Positions 1 through 13,370 of a stretch of DNA of 64,000 bases are shown here, one piece after another; the first letter of the stretch is position 1, and every line of letters starts with the position of its first letter. The translations under genes were made by a program, and so were the position numbers. The notes beneath the pieces were generated by a model. The model did not search any database and had not been told where the DNA came from. It worked only from the letters and a program-made list of their open reading frames with translations. The stretch is taken from NCBI RefSeq assembly GCF_027943255.1, contig NC_072893.1, forward strand, positions 99,889,784 to 99,953,783. Reading direction: 5' to 3'. Source of the stretch: Anastrepha obliqua (taxonomy: Eukaryota > Arthropoda > Insecta > Diptera > Tephritidae).

Positions 1-189
1 CGCTTTCTCAATTTTTCACAAATTGTACAATGCGTAGTCCGAAAAGGAGTCGCCTATTTAGCAGCATTTTCTTTTTTTTTATGACCTTGTGTTGGAGTAA
101 AAAATCGAAAATTTTTTTATGGCATATTCTAAAAGTACATACACCATCTTAAAAATATAAATTTAAAAAATCATAAAGATCGAAGCACT

Positions 190-1245
190 TGAACGAAAGT
201 TACAGAATGTGGAAGCGGAAAAATTCTCCACTCAGTTTCGGGGGAAAATTTCGCTTGTTAACAATGGAGTGGGGAACTAAGGAAGGCAGGAACATTGCAG
301 TAATTGCATTACATAAGTGTAGTAAACGTGCAAGTGAGATTTACGAATTGCTGAAAAAACTTAATGTTTCGAGAATGTTTGTTTACCTCACCATCAATCG
401 TTTTTCCCAAACGTCTGAAGAGACAGACAGAACAAGAGGTGGTCGTCTTGGAGTGGTTCGAACCAATGTAACCATAAAATCCTATCGAGAAAGAAATCGC
501 GGGAAGCAGAAAATCATAGGGAAATGAATGTATCGATCAGATCAATGTCAAGACTAATTAGAGATGATCTTCACATGAAAGTCTTCCGTCACTCAACTGG
601 TCATCTTTTGGCAACGCGCTTGAAGAAAATTAGACTTGACAGATGCAAGCAACTTGTTCGGTGGCACGCGGTCAACGGCCATGAAAATATTCATTTCACA
701 GATGAGAAAATGTTCACTGTTGAAGGATTTTTTAATAAACAAAATGACAAAATCTATGCTAAAACTTCTAAAGACGCAAAAAATGTTATTCCAAGGGTTA
801 CCTGTGGCCACCACCCAGCTTCCGTAATGGTTTGGTGGGGAGTGTTTTGTAAAGACGTTACAGCTCTTCATTTCTGCGGAAAAAGGGTTGAAGCAGTTAA
901 GCAGTACACCCTTCAATGGAGAGCGTTGGATCTTCCAGCAAGATTCCGCTCCAACCCATAAGACAAAAACCACCCAGCAGAGGCTAAAAAACAGTATTCC
1001 TTGATTCATAACCGGAGAAGAATGGGCGTCTAGAAGTTCAGATCTGAATCCATTGGATTATATTTTGTAGTCAGAATTGGAGAGCATGGCCTGTCGAAGA
1101 CCTCTCAGAATTTTGGAGAGTCTCAAACAATCTTTGGTTCGATCAGCGACGTCAATATCCATGAAAACCGTACGTGCTGCAATAGCTGAATGGCCTTATC
1201 GTTTCAAGGCTTGTGTAAAAGCAAATGGTGACCATGTCGAATAAA
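190..1245 (+). mobile_element. maT-like (DD37D) Tc1/mariner transposon relic
   Basis: Degenerate transposase gene read in several frames. It has an N-terminal helix-turn-helix part (ASEIYELLKKLNVSRMFVY, near 330-390), a middle part (MSRLIRDDLHMK, near 545; FTDEKMFTVEGFFNKQNDK, near 696-752, with the first catalytic Asp; SVMVWWGVF, near 820) and a C-terminal part (DLNPLDYIL, near 1040, with the last catalytic Asp). The middle catalytic segment is partly lost where the frame breaks near 930-1000. Spacing fits the DD37D (maT) group of Tc1/mariner as I remember it. Several frameshifts and stops make it a dead copy. A sister copy with the same protein blocks lies at 44735-45254. It sits in the SMC3 intron upstream of the first visible exon. 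No clear terminal inverted repeats were found. Confidence 0.75.
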
Positions 1246-2016
1246 ATCTATTTTTTTTTTAATATTTACATGATTAAACAAAACTAACGTTAAAAAAATT
1301 ATATTGTAATTTTAGACCTATAACGGGCTTGGTGTAAACGCCAAGTTAACTCGGCCTGACTGGTTATGTAACTAAATATCTACGTTTAAATTTTACTGAA
1401 AAACTGCTTGCTGAGTTTAGACGACGAACAAAATTAAACTAGCACCTAAAAACTGCTGCTTCTGTTTGTCTTTCGTCCATATTAATACATGTACCCACGC
1501 TCAGTATGACTTAATTAAAATGAGTCTCCGAGCAAATCGTGTACTCGCGGTGCAGCTGGGTAATGTAGAGCTTCGCTGCGAGACGTGTTATCGATATCAA
1601 AGTTGTTAACTTCGCAAACAATTTCCGTGCTGTAAATTCGCGTATGACACATTCTCCATACGCGTCGCAAATTCTGCGTCTGTAGCTTTTGTACCTCAAT
1701 GAAAAGCAAAGAAGAGCAAGTGTCAAATATGTTGATTTTTGCCTCCTGAATATTCCAAAAAAATAAATAACGCAAAAAATCTAATATAGTTTTGTAGAGC
1801 AAAAAGCTATGAACTTATTCCCCAACCCAACATAATACTTACCCTTGTGTAAGAGGTTTTTTGATCTATCAAATGGTTGATACTTTATACAAAAATATTG
1901 ATAATTTTTTATGGAAAATAAGTCCTTCACTTAATGTTCGGTATAAAAACCAATTATTTTAAGTTTTATATTTTTATTAAACCAAATGTATGTACTGTTT
2001 TAAATATTTATTATAG
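1246..2016 (+). other. SMC3 intron sequence, 3' part
   Basis: AT-rich intron with no recognisable gene. The short minus-strand frames at 1511-1802 have no family features and look like chance. The intron ends in a good acceptor: a T/A-rich tract followed by AG at 2015-2016. Confidence 0.6.
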
Positions 2017-4403
2017 ATAGATAAAGAAGAGATATATCTACGGAGAGTTATTGGTTCTAAGAAAGATCAATATTTTCTTAATAAAAAAGTAGTTCCAAGA
2101 ACTGAAGTTGTGAACTTGCTCGAATCTGCTGGATTTTCAAACTCCAATCCTTACTACATCGTTAAGCAAGGCAAGATCAATCAAATGGCTACAGCCGCAG
2201 ATTCATATAGATTAAAATTATTGCGGGAAGTAGCTGGCACGCGAGTTTATGATGAAAGAAAAGAAGAGTCACTCAATATTTTGCGTGAAACCGAAGGAAA
2301 GCTCGAAAAAATATCTGAGTATTTGAGAACTATAGAGGATCGCTTAAAAACTTTAGAAGAGGAAAAAGAGGAGTTGAAGGAATACCAAAAATGGGATAAG
2401 GCAAGACGGATGCTAGAGTATATAATACACGAAACTGAATTAAAAGAGACCAAAAAGGCGCTCGATGACTTAAATGAACAAAAGAAATCGTCTGTCGATA
2501 AGAAAAAAATTTATAATATAGAAATCCAGAAGGCTCAAGAAAACATAAAGGACATCCAAAAACGCCTGAAAGATGCTAAAAAAGATGTAATATCAACGAA
2601 GGAAGAACGGTCAGTATTGTTGACAGAACAGCAACAACTTCTGCGTGAAAAAACAAAGCTTGACCTTATAATAATTGATCTGAATGATGAGGTTCAAGGT
2701 GACAATAAATCAAAGGAAAGAGCAGATCTTGAATTAAAAAAATTAAAAATAACCATTGCTGAAAAAGAAAGAGAGTTGGATGATGTTAAACCTAAATATG
2801 AAGCTATGAAGCGTAAGGAAGAAGAGTGTTCTCGCGAGCTTGCCTTAAAGGAGCAGAAAAGAAACGAGTTGTATGCGAAGCAAGGTCGAGGGTCGCAGTT
2901 CTCGTCAAGAGAGGAAAGAGACAAATGGATTTTAAATGAATTAAAATCACTAAGTAAACAAATAAGAGACAAAATAAATCATAACACAAAATTAGTTGAA
3001 GACTTGAAAAAAGATAGTAATGCTGAAGCCGATCTTAACCGAAAAATTGAAGAGCATTCCAATGAGCTGGAGCAACTTAGGCTTCAAATTGATGAGCACA
3101 ACAAAAAGTATTACGAATTGAAGAAAACAAAAGACCAGTTTCAAGCAATGAGAAATGAATTGTGGCGGAAAGAAACTCAAATGACACAACAGCTACAAAC
3201 CCACAAAGAAGAGCTTTCTAAAACAGATCAGGCACTTAGAAGTATGGCTGGAAAGCCTATATTAAACGGCCGAGATTCTGTTCGCAAAGTTTTGGACAAT
3301 TTTTTTGAACGGGGAAGTCCTTTTGCTGAAATAGCCAAATCCTATTACGGCCCAGTGATTGAAAACTTTAGTTGCGATAAGACAATATATACAGCAGTAG
3401 AAGTTACGGCTGGAAATAGGTTATTCCATCACATTGTTGAATCTGATAAGGTCGGGACACAAATTTTAAAAGAAATGAATAAACTTAAACTGCCAGGAGA
3501 GGTAACATTCATGCCCCTAAATCGTTTACAGGTAAAAATACATGATTATCCTGATGATCCAGATTCTATTCCAATGCTCTCAAAACTCAAATATGATGAA
3601 CAGCATGATAAAGCATTAAGATATATATTTGGAAAAACTTTAATATGTAGAAATTTAGAAAGAGCGACTGAGTTGGCCAAAAGTACTGGATTAGATTGTG
3701 TCACTTTAGATGGGGATCAAGTATCATCTAAAGGGTCCTTAACAGGTGGCTATTTCAATACGTCTAGATCACGTCTTGAAATACAAAAGAAACGTACCGA
3801 ATACACCCAACAAATACGCGATTTTGAAAAAGAGCTTGGCAAGCTACGAAATGAGATAAAACAAACTGAGAATAGTATTAATTCAGTTGTTTCAGAAATG
3901 CAGAAAACAGAAACAAAACAAGGAAAAACTAAAGATATTTTTGAAAAACTACAAGGGGAAATCCGTTTGATGAAAGAAGAACTATTAAGAATTGAGAAAT
4001 ATAGATCAACAAGAGAAAGGTCTGCTAGTCAATGCAAATCGAGTTTAGAAGCAATGAATAGTACGAAAGCGGGATTGGAAGCTGAGCTTAATCAAGAACT
4101 GTTATCTAGTTTGTCGGTACAGGACCAACGAGAAATTGATCAACTTAATGAAGACATAAGAAAACTGAATCAAGAGAATAAAGAAGCATTCACGCAGAGA
4201 ATGCAATTAGAAGTTGTAAAAAATAAACTTGACAATCTCTTAACCAATAATCTTTTTCGAAGACGAGATGAATTGATTACAGCACTTCAAGAAATATCTG
4301 TCGAAGATCGAAAACGTAAACTTATAAATTGTAAGAATGACCTAATATCTACAGAAAAAAGGATAAAAAAAGTGAATCTGGACTTGGAGGACATTGAGAA
4401 AAG
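2017..4403 (+). CDS. SMC3: SMC3 cohesin subunit, internal exon (coiled coil 1, hinge, start of coiled coil 2)
   Basis: SMC3 pairs with SMC1 in the cohesin ring, which holds sister chromatids together in the nucleus. The exon opens just after the AG at 2015-2016 with IDKEEIYLRRVIGSKKDQYF. By alignment to remembered SMC3 proteins this starts at about residue 91. The lysine pair at 2059-2064 corresponds to the lysines acetylated by Eco/ESCO enzymes. KQGKINQMATAADS (near 2164) and the VAGTRVYDERKEES block (near 2230) are hallmark SMC3 head sequence. A long heptad-rich coiled coil follows, then the hinge (about 3250-3770: EVTAGNRLFHHIVESD, LPGEVTFMPLN, GDQVSSKGSLTGGYF), then the return coiled coil. 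A GT donor at 4404-4405 ends the exon two bases into an Arg codon. There are no stops or frameshifts over 2.4 kb. The Walker A exon is not in this window. Confidence 0.97.
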
Positions 4404-4559
4404 GTATTTAATTTAATTATTTTTTTTTTACTTCATAAACTATTTTTTCGATATGCATATTCTCAGAGTAATTTAGTCCTTTAATTAGACATTTTATACC
4501 ACCATCGCTGCAGCGCACACGCCAATATAAACTCAAATCTTCCGTTCGTTCCGTTTGTT

Positions 4560-5275
4560 TGCTTAAGCGCCGATTATGAGGCGAATAGTGCCAAAGGCAA
4601 TGATTCCCACTTCCTTCTATAATTGGTTGTTTTTTTAATCTTGCGCCCAGGTGAGATTGTTGGTAGATAATATCTCGTGAAGGTTACGTCGCCAGGATCC
4701 CGTGGCTTCAACGCTAAGGTCATCGCTGGTTTTCTAAAAATATTTCGGATCCAGGCCCATTTCCTTTTACGGATTTCAATATTTTGTATGCGGTCTGAAC
4801 AATGTTCACTATCCAGATTTCTGTCCACCCAGAGCGTATTATGTATGTTTTATTTTATCTAGCTAATATATCGCCAAGGATGCCACCATCTGCAGTAATT
4901 TAGTTACCAAGATATGTAAACTCCTGAAACTCCTCGATCTGTTGGCCAAAATGATAATAGCATTAATATTCAGGGATTTGATTTTCGTAATATTGACCTT
5001 CAATCCGTATTTTAAAGAGTATTCGCGTAAATTACTCAACTTTGATTAAGGCTGGTTGCTTGTCATTTGTCATTTAAATGGTATATGGTAGGGGAGCTCA
5101 ATGACATTATTTGACATAACTTTACTCTTAAAGCTGAAGTATTGTGCTTTTATCAGATTTTAGAATTCCGGTATATCTTTTCGTTAAAGTGCTCTGAATA
5201 TGCTTTAGTGTTTAACATAAACGAATGCTTTTTGGAAATCCACAAACGTCATATGGAAAAGCCTCTGCATTTCAT
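4560..5275 (-). pseudogene. LINE reverse-transcriptase fragment
   Basis: Read on the minus strand from ~5275 down, several frames resemble a non-LTR reverse transcriptase and the region after it: VDFQKAF near 5240, a block resembling YGLKVNITKIKSLNINA (5010-4960), and GSWRRNLHEILSTNNLTWAQ near 4700-4640. Stops and frameshifts abound and the catalytic YxDD block is missing. It lies in the SMC3 intron, back to back with the gypsy element. The clade cannot be assigned safely; RTE/CR1-type is possible. Confidence 0.5.
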
Positions 5276-5305
5276 TGAGTTTTTCGATTATGATTTAATG
5301 AATGA

Positions 5306-5900
5306 TTGGAACAGCGTGGAGGAGCCTCCGGAGTACTGCAGACAGTTCCAGAAGCCGATCGGGACAATTATGGAAGTCTGATGGCAGCAATAGAGAGATA
5401 TTTCGGGAGTGACCACAGGCAAAAAATGTTCCAGATGGAACTGACGAACCGCTATCAGAAGGCAAATAAGAGCTTGCGAGAATACACGACACAAATTGAG
5501 CGGTTGGCACATTAGTGAATGCGAAAGAAACAGTAGACTTCGAAGAGAAGATAAAGTGCAGGCATTCATAAGAGGGGTACGAGATCCGGACAAAAAATTG
5601 GCCGCATATTCAATAACCAAGGGGACGTTTGCTGAAACAGTGTAATTTGCGCTGTCACAGGAAACAGCAGTTCTCATGAGCAAGCCAGTGCACAAAGTCC
5701 ATCGGGTTGATGTTGAAGAGCTTACGTTGATGGAGGAATTGTAGTATACCACGCAGCCAACCGAAGACGAATCCAGGAGGAAGGAAACGAGGTGCTGACA
5801 CTGACAATAGCGCTCCCGATGCACAACAGGCGTTAAATTAAAACGAACCAGCTCTAATAGGCGAGAAATGGTTTTTACAACTTAATGCCCGCAGTCTCCG
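5306..5900 (+). pseudogene. gypsy gag fragment
   Basis: Structural capsid-like region of the LTR element. Recognisable text includes LMAAIERYFGSDHRQKMFQM and REYTTQIERLAH (to about 5512), the usual retrotransposon gag domain pattern. The frame stops near 5513 and continues in other frames (EFRDPDKKLAAYSI-like text near 5580-5610). It is non-functional. Confidence 0.7.
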
Positions 5901-5965
5901 TCTCGAAAATTGGACGGAAAAGCAACAACTTGACGATAAGGGGAGCTGTAAATGGTCGTTACCAG

Positions 5966-6290
5966 GTGATTACTCTTGACACCGGTGCAACGAACTCGAT
6001 CATCCGGTCAGATTTGGTAAATGACAAAGTGTAATCACTGGTTGGATACAAGCTACAGACATCTATAGGGGAGAGAGCTACCATTTTCGGAAATATAGTT
6101 TGCGAAGTCGTTATTGGAGCTTTGTTAGTGGTTCACACATTTTTACTTGCTGAAATCACGGATGAAGTAATAATTGGCATAGATTTCATGTTGCTGCACG
6201 GATTTACGTTGGATTTGGATAAAAGGGTTCTATTGTGTCAGAATATGGAGGTACCGCCGGATATGAGTCAAGTGTACAGGCCAGTAAGGT
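5966..6290 (+). pseudogene. gypsy aspartic protease region
   Basis: The block VITLDTGATNSIIRSDLV (5970-6023) carries the retropepsin D-[ST]-G-A active-site motif. IIGIDFMLLHGFTLDLD follows near 6172-6220, the usual second half of a Ty3/gypsy protease. An in-frame stop separates the halves, so it is inactive. Confidence 0.75.
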
Positions 6291-6689
6291 AACCCAAAGT
6301 CACTGTCACCCGACTCCGCCAATGTGAAAGTAGGCTGTGTAACAGACGAAGTGTGGGTCATAGAAGCTGCTAAGGAGACGGCAAACATAATCGTCTGAAG
6401 GATACTAGTGAAGACGGGGAAAAACAAGACGGTTCCAGTGAGGGTTTTAAATGATTTCAAGTCGCCAGTTATTTTTTTGATAAAGGAGCTGCAATTGGAA
6501 AATGTCAGGCTGTAGAAGCTATAGTAAACTGCGATGGACCACAACAGGAATGAGAAGAGTTCCAGGAAGCAGAAAGAAAAACCTACAATTTCATAAGGGT
6601 TTGGTAGCAAGTAGTAAGAGGGCTAGAGAGGACGAAAGCTAAGAAATTGCTGGAGAAATATGGCTACCTATTCTATGAATAGAAACAGG

Positions 6690-7670
6690 AGATGCAAATC
6701 CAATTCGCAAAGTTCCACGCGAAGAAGCAAATCAGATAATCCAGGATATGCAGTAAAGTGGAGTTATTGAGCCATCAATAAGTCTGTGGAGCTCAACGGC
6801 TGGTTAAGAAGAATAATGGAAGCACCCGATTTTATGTAGATTATAGAAAGCTGAATGCAGTCACGAAATAGGACAGCTACCCATTATCATGAATAGATGA
6901 CATTATCGATACTCCACTGGAAACCGTGTTTTATGTAACTGGATGACATTATCATCATGAATAAAAATTTTAGCAACCATCTGAAATTTTGAAAAATTTG
7001 GAAGAAGTCCTTCAGCGCATCTCCTCCACGGGATTATGATTGAATCCGAAGAGGTGTGCTTTGTTCAAGACAGAAGCACGTATCTTGGATATAAGGTGAC
7101 AACCGAGGGCATCAAGACCCACGACCGAGAAATGTGTACGAAGTGCAAAGTTTCCCAGGACTGTGCACGCATTACTGTCGCTTTGTTCCAGGGTTCGCCA
7201 ATGTTTTTGGGAATTCCACTATCTCACTAAGAATAATTGCGCGTTTGTGTGGCACAAGAAACAGGAGGAAGCGTTTCTGCAATTGAAAGAGTTTCTTTGT
7301 ACTGCACCTATGTTTGCGTATCCGGTCGCGGGTGAAAAGTTCGTTATTGATACAGATGCTAGAGGATACGGAATACTGTCACAAATCATCAATGGGCAAG
7401 AAAAAGTGGCCCCATACTATAGCAGTTCTCGGAAAATCGGAGATAAGTTACTGCGTGACCCGACGAGAACTGTTAGCTGTGGTTGAGTTCGTAAAACATT
7501 TCCACAAATACCTGTACGATCAACGATTCAAACTGTTCAAACATCGGGAAGAACAAATTGTACGGTGGATCGAAAGACTGCAAAATTGCGACTTTGGGAT
7601 CAAGCATCGAAAAGAGGAACAACATGGAAATGCTGACCGGCGACCTCGTGCTATAGAGTGTAAGTAAGTC
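6690..7670 (+). pseudogene. gypsy reverse transcriptase and RNase H, deleted
   Basis: Pieces of the polymerase are visible: IRKVPREEANQIIQDMQ (near 6705), LDDIIIMNKNFSNHL with the catalytic Asp pair (near 6940), and a TYLGYKVTTEGI block (near 7078). The connection/RNase H region is the best preserved part: FVWHKKQEEAFLQLKEFL, then FVIDTDARGYGILSQ (7341-7385) with the first RNase H Asp. Frame breaks at about 7230 and 7460, internal deletion and many stops show a dead copy. Confidence 0.8.
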
Positions 7671-7739
7671 GATAGGTCTTCAGGGATAGTTGGAATCAAG
7701 AGCAATAAGCAGAAGTTAATTGAATATTTACCTGGGAAA

Positions 7740-8725
7740 GATCATGGAAGCGAAAGACGCTGGAGAGAGACCATCTAAAAATGAAATGGCGAAAGAAAGC
7801 TCCAAGGCTAAGGCGTATTGGGTACAGTGGACTAGGTTTAAAATAATTGCTGGAGTTGTGCATAGCGAGTGAGAAAGTGAAGATGGAAACCATTTCCGCG
7901 ATCTGGACCAGAAGGTTAAGGAGCAGTTTTACTGGGTAAATTGCAGAGAATCAGTAGCTGAATGGATTCGAAATCGCGTGGAGTGTATGGCAGCGAAAGG
8001 TCGAAAGGAGAGAAGTTGTGGAAGATTACAGCAACTACCAAACCAAGAGGTCAAAACCATTGTTGAGGTTTTTGTGTAGAATAAGGTGACTTGGTTTGGT
8101 ACTGATGTGCATTCAGACCAAAGAAGGAACTTTAAATCCGCAGTATTTAAAGTGTTGCTTGTTTTGAATTAAGAAAACACGTACAACACCCTTGCACCCC
8201 CAACCGCACTCTGGAGGAGCACTTGCGAAAGGTAATTGGAAAGTGCCAATGGAATTGGGACAAACACATCCAAATTTTACTGTTCCTATTGCTTATCTGT
8301 ATATGAGACTACTGGCCAATCGCCTGCTATGACCATTTTTGGAAGCGATTTAAGGCTGAATCATCGTTTGGAAGAGGAGCCGCTCCTGAAGTGAAGGTAG
8401 ATAGTCATTGGGAAACACTGCAGGATGGCATGGAAAAATTACATAATCATGTGATGCAGCATACCCAGCTAAAGAGTAACATTCTGTCCTTCATAGATTT
8501 GACCGTTCTGTGAACTCCGAAAGATTCAGCGAAAGAAGTTTGGTACTTCTTTATAATCCGTAAAGAAAGAAAGGGATTTCACCAAAACTACAAACGTCCA
8601 TACAAGGTGATTAAAGGTCCATACAAGGTGATTAAAAGATTGACTTATGTGGTGTATGTTATACAGCAATGCAAAACTGGACAGGGGAAAGTCAAAGTAG
8701 TACATCTCGAAAGATTATATAAATA
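7740..8725 (+). pseudogene. gypsy integrase region
   Basis: Degraded integrase. FRDLDQKVKEQFYW (near 7895) and a following Cys resemble the zinc-binding N-terminal part. VTWFGTDVHSDQRRNF (near 8088-8135) resembles the segment around the second catalytic Asp. VKVVHLERL near 8690 is the typical C-terminal end of gypsy integrases. A SINE inserted immediately after this point. Confidence 0.65.
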
Positions 8726-9047
8726 TAATTAGCGCGTACACCCTTTTTGGGTGTTTGGCCGAACTCCTCCTCCTATATGTGGTGTGCGTCTTGATGTTGT
8801 TCCACAAATGGAGGGACCTACAGTTTCAAGGCGACTCCGAACGGCAGATATTTTTATGAGGAGCTTTTTCATGGCAGAAATACACTCGGAGGTTTGCCAT
8901 TGCCTGCCGAGGGGCGACCGCTATTAGAAAAATGTTTTTCTTAATTTTGGTGTTTCACCGAGATTCGAACCAACGTTCTCTCTGTGAATTCCGAATGGTA
9001 ATCACGCACTAACCCATTCGGCTACGGCGGCCGCCGCTCCATTTAAA
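8717..9047 (-). mobile_element. tRNA-derived SINE, full-length copy
   Basis: Minus-strand copy of the tRNA-headed SINE of this window. The sense strand opens with a class-II tRNA-like head: an A-box-like TAGCCGAATGGGTT and a B-box-like GGTTCGAATC (reverse complements near 9024-9010 and 8975-8965). An unrelated ~200-nt body follows, then an AT-rich tail at the left end. A 10-bp direct repeat, TCGAAAGATT, flanks it (8707-8716 and 9048-9057). It lies inside the integrase tail of the gypsy element, so it is the younger insertion. Related copies: 11966-12218, 43896-44130, 46650-46832, 61978-62276, 62333-62612. Confidence 0.85.
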
Positions 9048-9091
9048 TCGAAAGATTTTAACCGGGACAATCAGACTTAAGCGGAGCACAG

Positions 9092-9482
9092 TGTTACAAA
9101 GTTTCGCGAACCGACTGGTAACAATAGCGAACGAAAGTCCAAAACGAAAACATGAACTGGCCTTGATGGTGACAGAAGGGAGCGAGGCAGTACACGCTTT
9201 CTGGGCCTATCGCTATATGAGTTAGACGAAAACGACAGGGTACTAGTAAGCTGCTGCTAGTAGTAGAAGATACCAGCTACCAGATTTAGAAATTACAATA
9301 GTTATTAACCGCATGTTTATAAGCCGGGGTGCATACGCAAGGGGTATTCAGTTGGAACTTGTAAGTGAATAATCGAAAAGTAATAGAGTGATTCAGTCTA
9401 AAGCTGAACGTGTAGATCTTAAGTATTGGAAATAAAGTAAAGCAAGAGTGTTGCCATTAATTTGTGTGTTTTATTCGTAACA
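9092..9482 (+). repeat. 3' LTR of the gypsy element
   Basis: A 391-bp stretch opens with TGTTACAAAG and closes with TTCGTAACA, so its ends form the short inverted repeat TGTTAC/GTAACA expected of an LTR. An AATAAAG polyadenylation-like signal lies near 9430. It follows the integrase tail at the right distance. No second copy was found at the 5' side. Confidence 0.65.
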
Positions 9483-11056
<1,574 letters not shown>

Positions 11057-11074
11057 TAAAACACAACTTTCTGT

Positions 11075-11222
11075 TGGGTATACTTTTTTTGTTGAGTGTT
11101 CAGCTTCTCCTCTAATTTGTGGTATGCGACTTAAAGGTTTTATAGTTTTATACCACTTTCAATTTGCAGATGGTTTATGGGGAGTTTTTTATGGCACAAA
11201 AATACACAAATAAGTAGCACTT
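11075..11222 (-). repeat. degenerate tRNA-SINE fragment
   Basis: TTGTGGTATGCGACTT and the following TATGGGGAGTTTTTTATGGCA resemble the body of the tRNA-derived SINE seen complete at 8717-9047, with many changes. The tRNA head is not recognisable. Confidence 0.4.
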
Positions 11223-11540
11223 ACGAGCCGTCATAATGTGGACCGAAAAATTTAGGGAAGAAAAACCATCTACAGCCTTCTAGTGCTGTTGATAAAGTGG
11301 AGGAGAGAAAAGGGTTCTAGGCTGGAGAATTTCCTCAGGCCAGCTCCAAAGGGCATACTAAGGAATTTCAAGCGCCTAGCCGCCAGAGCCGAACATTTGC
11401 CGAGAAAGTGCTCAATAGTCTCTTTCTAAAAATCGAACTTCCTCCCAGCCTCTTGATGTTTCCGATACCGATAAAACAAAAGTTGGGATGTTGCCCTTGT
11501 TCCAAATGAGTAAATTTTAATTATAAAATTAAAAAGAGAC

Positions 11541-11935
11541 TCATATCGTTCGTTGATCTCGCTGCTGCCCCAAACGGCCCGTCGCTGTCCGAATGGCAGT
11601 GTTTTGGCATGTCTGTAGCTTTATCCACTGCGTGTCACTAGTTCCAGTCGACCAGCCAGGCGCAGCATAGTTTAAAACCGGCCGGCCGATTGCCTTAAAT
11701 GTCGATATCAACAATTCTTTGTCTTTGCCCCAAGTGCTGCCGGCAAACGATTTAAGGACCTTGTTGTGATTTTGGACTCTAGTGGCAATTGCAGTTGAAT
11801 GCGCAGAGAAGGAGAGCAAACTGTTGAAGGTTAAACCCAAAATTTTGGGATTGTTTACCTTCGGAATTGGTGTGTCATCGATTTTTACCTTGAGAGGCGT
11901 TTTGACCTCCTTTGTCCAGGTGGTAAAGAGGATCG
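11541..11935 (-). pseudogene. LINE (jockey-like) reverse transcriptase C-terminal fragment
   Basis: Minus-strand frames give VNNPKILGLTFNSLLSFSAH followed by AIGRPVLNYAAPGWSTGTSD and LQTCQNTAIRTATG, the region after the polymerase core of a jockey-like LINE. The same family lies on the plus strand at 28272-29053 with near-identical wording. This fragment is cut off in both directions; a tRNA-SINE sits just to its right. Confidence 0.75.
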
Positions 11936-11965
11936 CCGTGGACTAGGTGGGGGAAAGTTGGAGAT

Positions 11966-12218
11966 TCTGCCGTAGTCGAATGGGTTGGCGCGTGCCTACC
12001 GTTCGGAATTCGAAGAACGTACGTTCGAATACCCGTGAAACACCAAAATAAAAAAAGAGTTTTTTCTAATAGCGGTCGCCCCTCGGCAGTCAATAGCAAA
12101 CCTCCGAATGTATTTCTGCGTCATGAAGAAGCTACTCATAAAATAATGATGCCGTTCGGGGTCTGCTTAAATCTGTAGGCCCCTCTATTTGTGGAACAAC
12201 ATCAAGACACATGCCAGA
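11966..12218 (+). mobile_element. tRNA-derived SINE, plus-strand copy
   Basis: Head with CGTAGTCGAATGGGTTGG (A-box-like, 11971-11988) and ACGTTCGAATACCC (B-box-like). The SINE body follows, including AGCGGTCGCCCCTCGGCAG and CAAACCTCCGAATGTATTTC, ending near the ATTTGTGGAACAACATCAAG block (12187-12206). The 3' tail is lost. It lies in the SMC3 intron next to the LINE fragment. Confidence 0.8.
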
Positions 12219-12773
12219 TCGCGATAAATGCTCGAGCAAACGACCGTTCGCAAAAAGGCTGCCTTCGTTTTTTTTGGAAATCGAACCAACAGCTTGTGCT
12301 CGCCGTAAGTGCGATAGCGATCGTTCTCCATTCCAACTATGGCATATGTTTCTTTTCTCAGCATAAAAATAGGCAAAATACCAAATATTTTTTGTTACAT
12401 TCTTAATTAATTAGTATTTAAGAGAATACATATATGTTTTTATCGATGATATTATTCAATAACTATTTATTTTTTAGTTATTTAATGACTCTTAGTGTTG
12501 TTTTTGTGGTAGTGTTTTCTTGTACGGCAGATGGTGTTTGGTTTCGAATGTTGTTATACAGAAGGTGATTTTTTAGCTATTATGTTTTTAAACAGTTGGT
12601 TTAAACACGACGCACGTTTCGTGTTTTGTTTCACTGTCAAACATCTTCAGTTTGGTCTATAATTTAACCATGAATCGTCTTACAAACGAACAACGCTTGC
12701 AAATCATTGAATTTTATTATAAAAATTCGTGTTCTGTTAAGAAAGTTTAGATCCACTTTTTTATCGAAAAATT

Positions 12774-13370
12774 GTGTTCAGCGACGAAGCTCATTTTTGG
12801 ATCAATGGATACGTAAATAAGCAGAATTGTCGATTTTGGAGTGAAGATCAACCAGAAAAATTGGAAGAGCTATCAATGTATCCAGAAAAGGTCCCAGTTT
12901 GGTGCGGTTTATGGGCTGGAGGTATCATTGGACCGTACTTCTTCAAAGATGCTGTGAATCGTAACGTAACTGTGAATGGTGAGCGCTACCGTGAAATGAT
13001 ATCCAACTTTTTTTTGCCCAACATGCAAGAACTTGACTTGCATGACATGTGGTTTCAGCAAGACGGTGTCACATGCCACACAGCACACGTAACAATGGAC
13101 TTGCTGAGAGGCGAGTTCGGTGAACATTTTATTTCACGTTCGGGACCTGTCGATTGGCCACCCAGATCGTGCGATATAACGCCTTTAGATTATTTTTTGT
13201 GGGTCTATGTTAAAGCTCATGTCTATTCAGACAAGCCTGCATTAAAGCATTTATATGTGAGATTCCGGCCGAAAACATTGGAAAGAGTATGCCAAAATTG
13301 GACTAAGTGGATGGATCATTTGAAGCGCAGTCGTGGTCAACATTTGCATGAAATAATCTTCAAACATTAA
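12774..13370 (+). pseudogene. rosa-type transposase catalytic domain
   Basis: Open for 198 codons. IVFSDEAHFWINGYVNKQNC supplies the first catalytic Asp; its true frame starts a few codons earlier. FQQDGVTCHTA (near 13060) supplies the second. WPPRSCDITPLDYFLW (13157-13204) supplies the third. Counting residues between the second and third Asp gives 41, which is the DD41D spacing of the rosa group. The N-terminal DNA-binding half is largely deleted between ~12745 and 12765, so the gene is not functional as a whole. The stop codon at 13368-13370 lies in the TTAA used by the nested MITE. Confidence 0.85.

Larger units (their letters stand above)
5275..9482 (+). mobile_element. Gypsy-type LTR retrotransposon relic
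   Basis: Gag, protease, reverse transcriptase/RNase H and integrase segments follow in the usual Ty3/gypsy order. A 3' LTR (9092-9482) follows, and a SINE is inserted in the integrase tail. Every coding part has stops or frameshifts. No matching 5' LTR was found upstream; that end abuts a minus-strand LINE fragment, so the 5' end is truncated or replaced. The element sits in the 5.9-kb SMC3 intron (4404-10278) in the same orientation as the gene. Confidence 0.85.

Noticed and set aside
1511..1802. Minus-strand frames of 71 and 95 codons in the first SMC3 intron
   Set aside because: No motif, overlapping frames of similar length, and no conserved text; probably chance.
1..2016. SMC3 Walker A exon in the first 2 kb
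   Set aside because: No frame with the GRNGSGKSN-type P-loop is present; the exon must lie further upstream.
2247..3189. Minus-strand frames over the SMC3 exon
   Set aside because: Shadows of the strongly biased coiled-coil coding sequence.
4430..5270. 5' LTR of the gypsy element
   Set aside because: No TGTTAC...GTAACA copy found there; instead LINE text on the minus strand fills the space.
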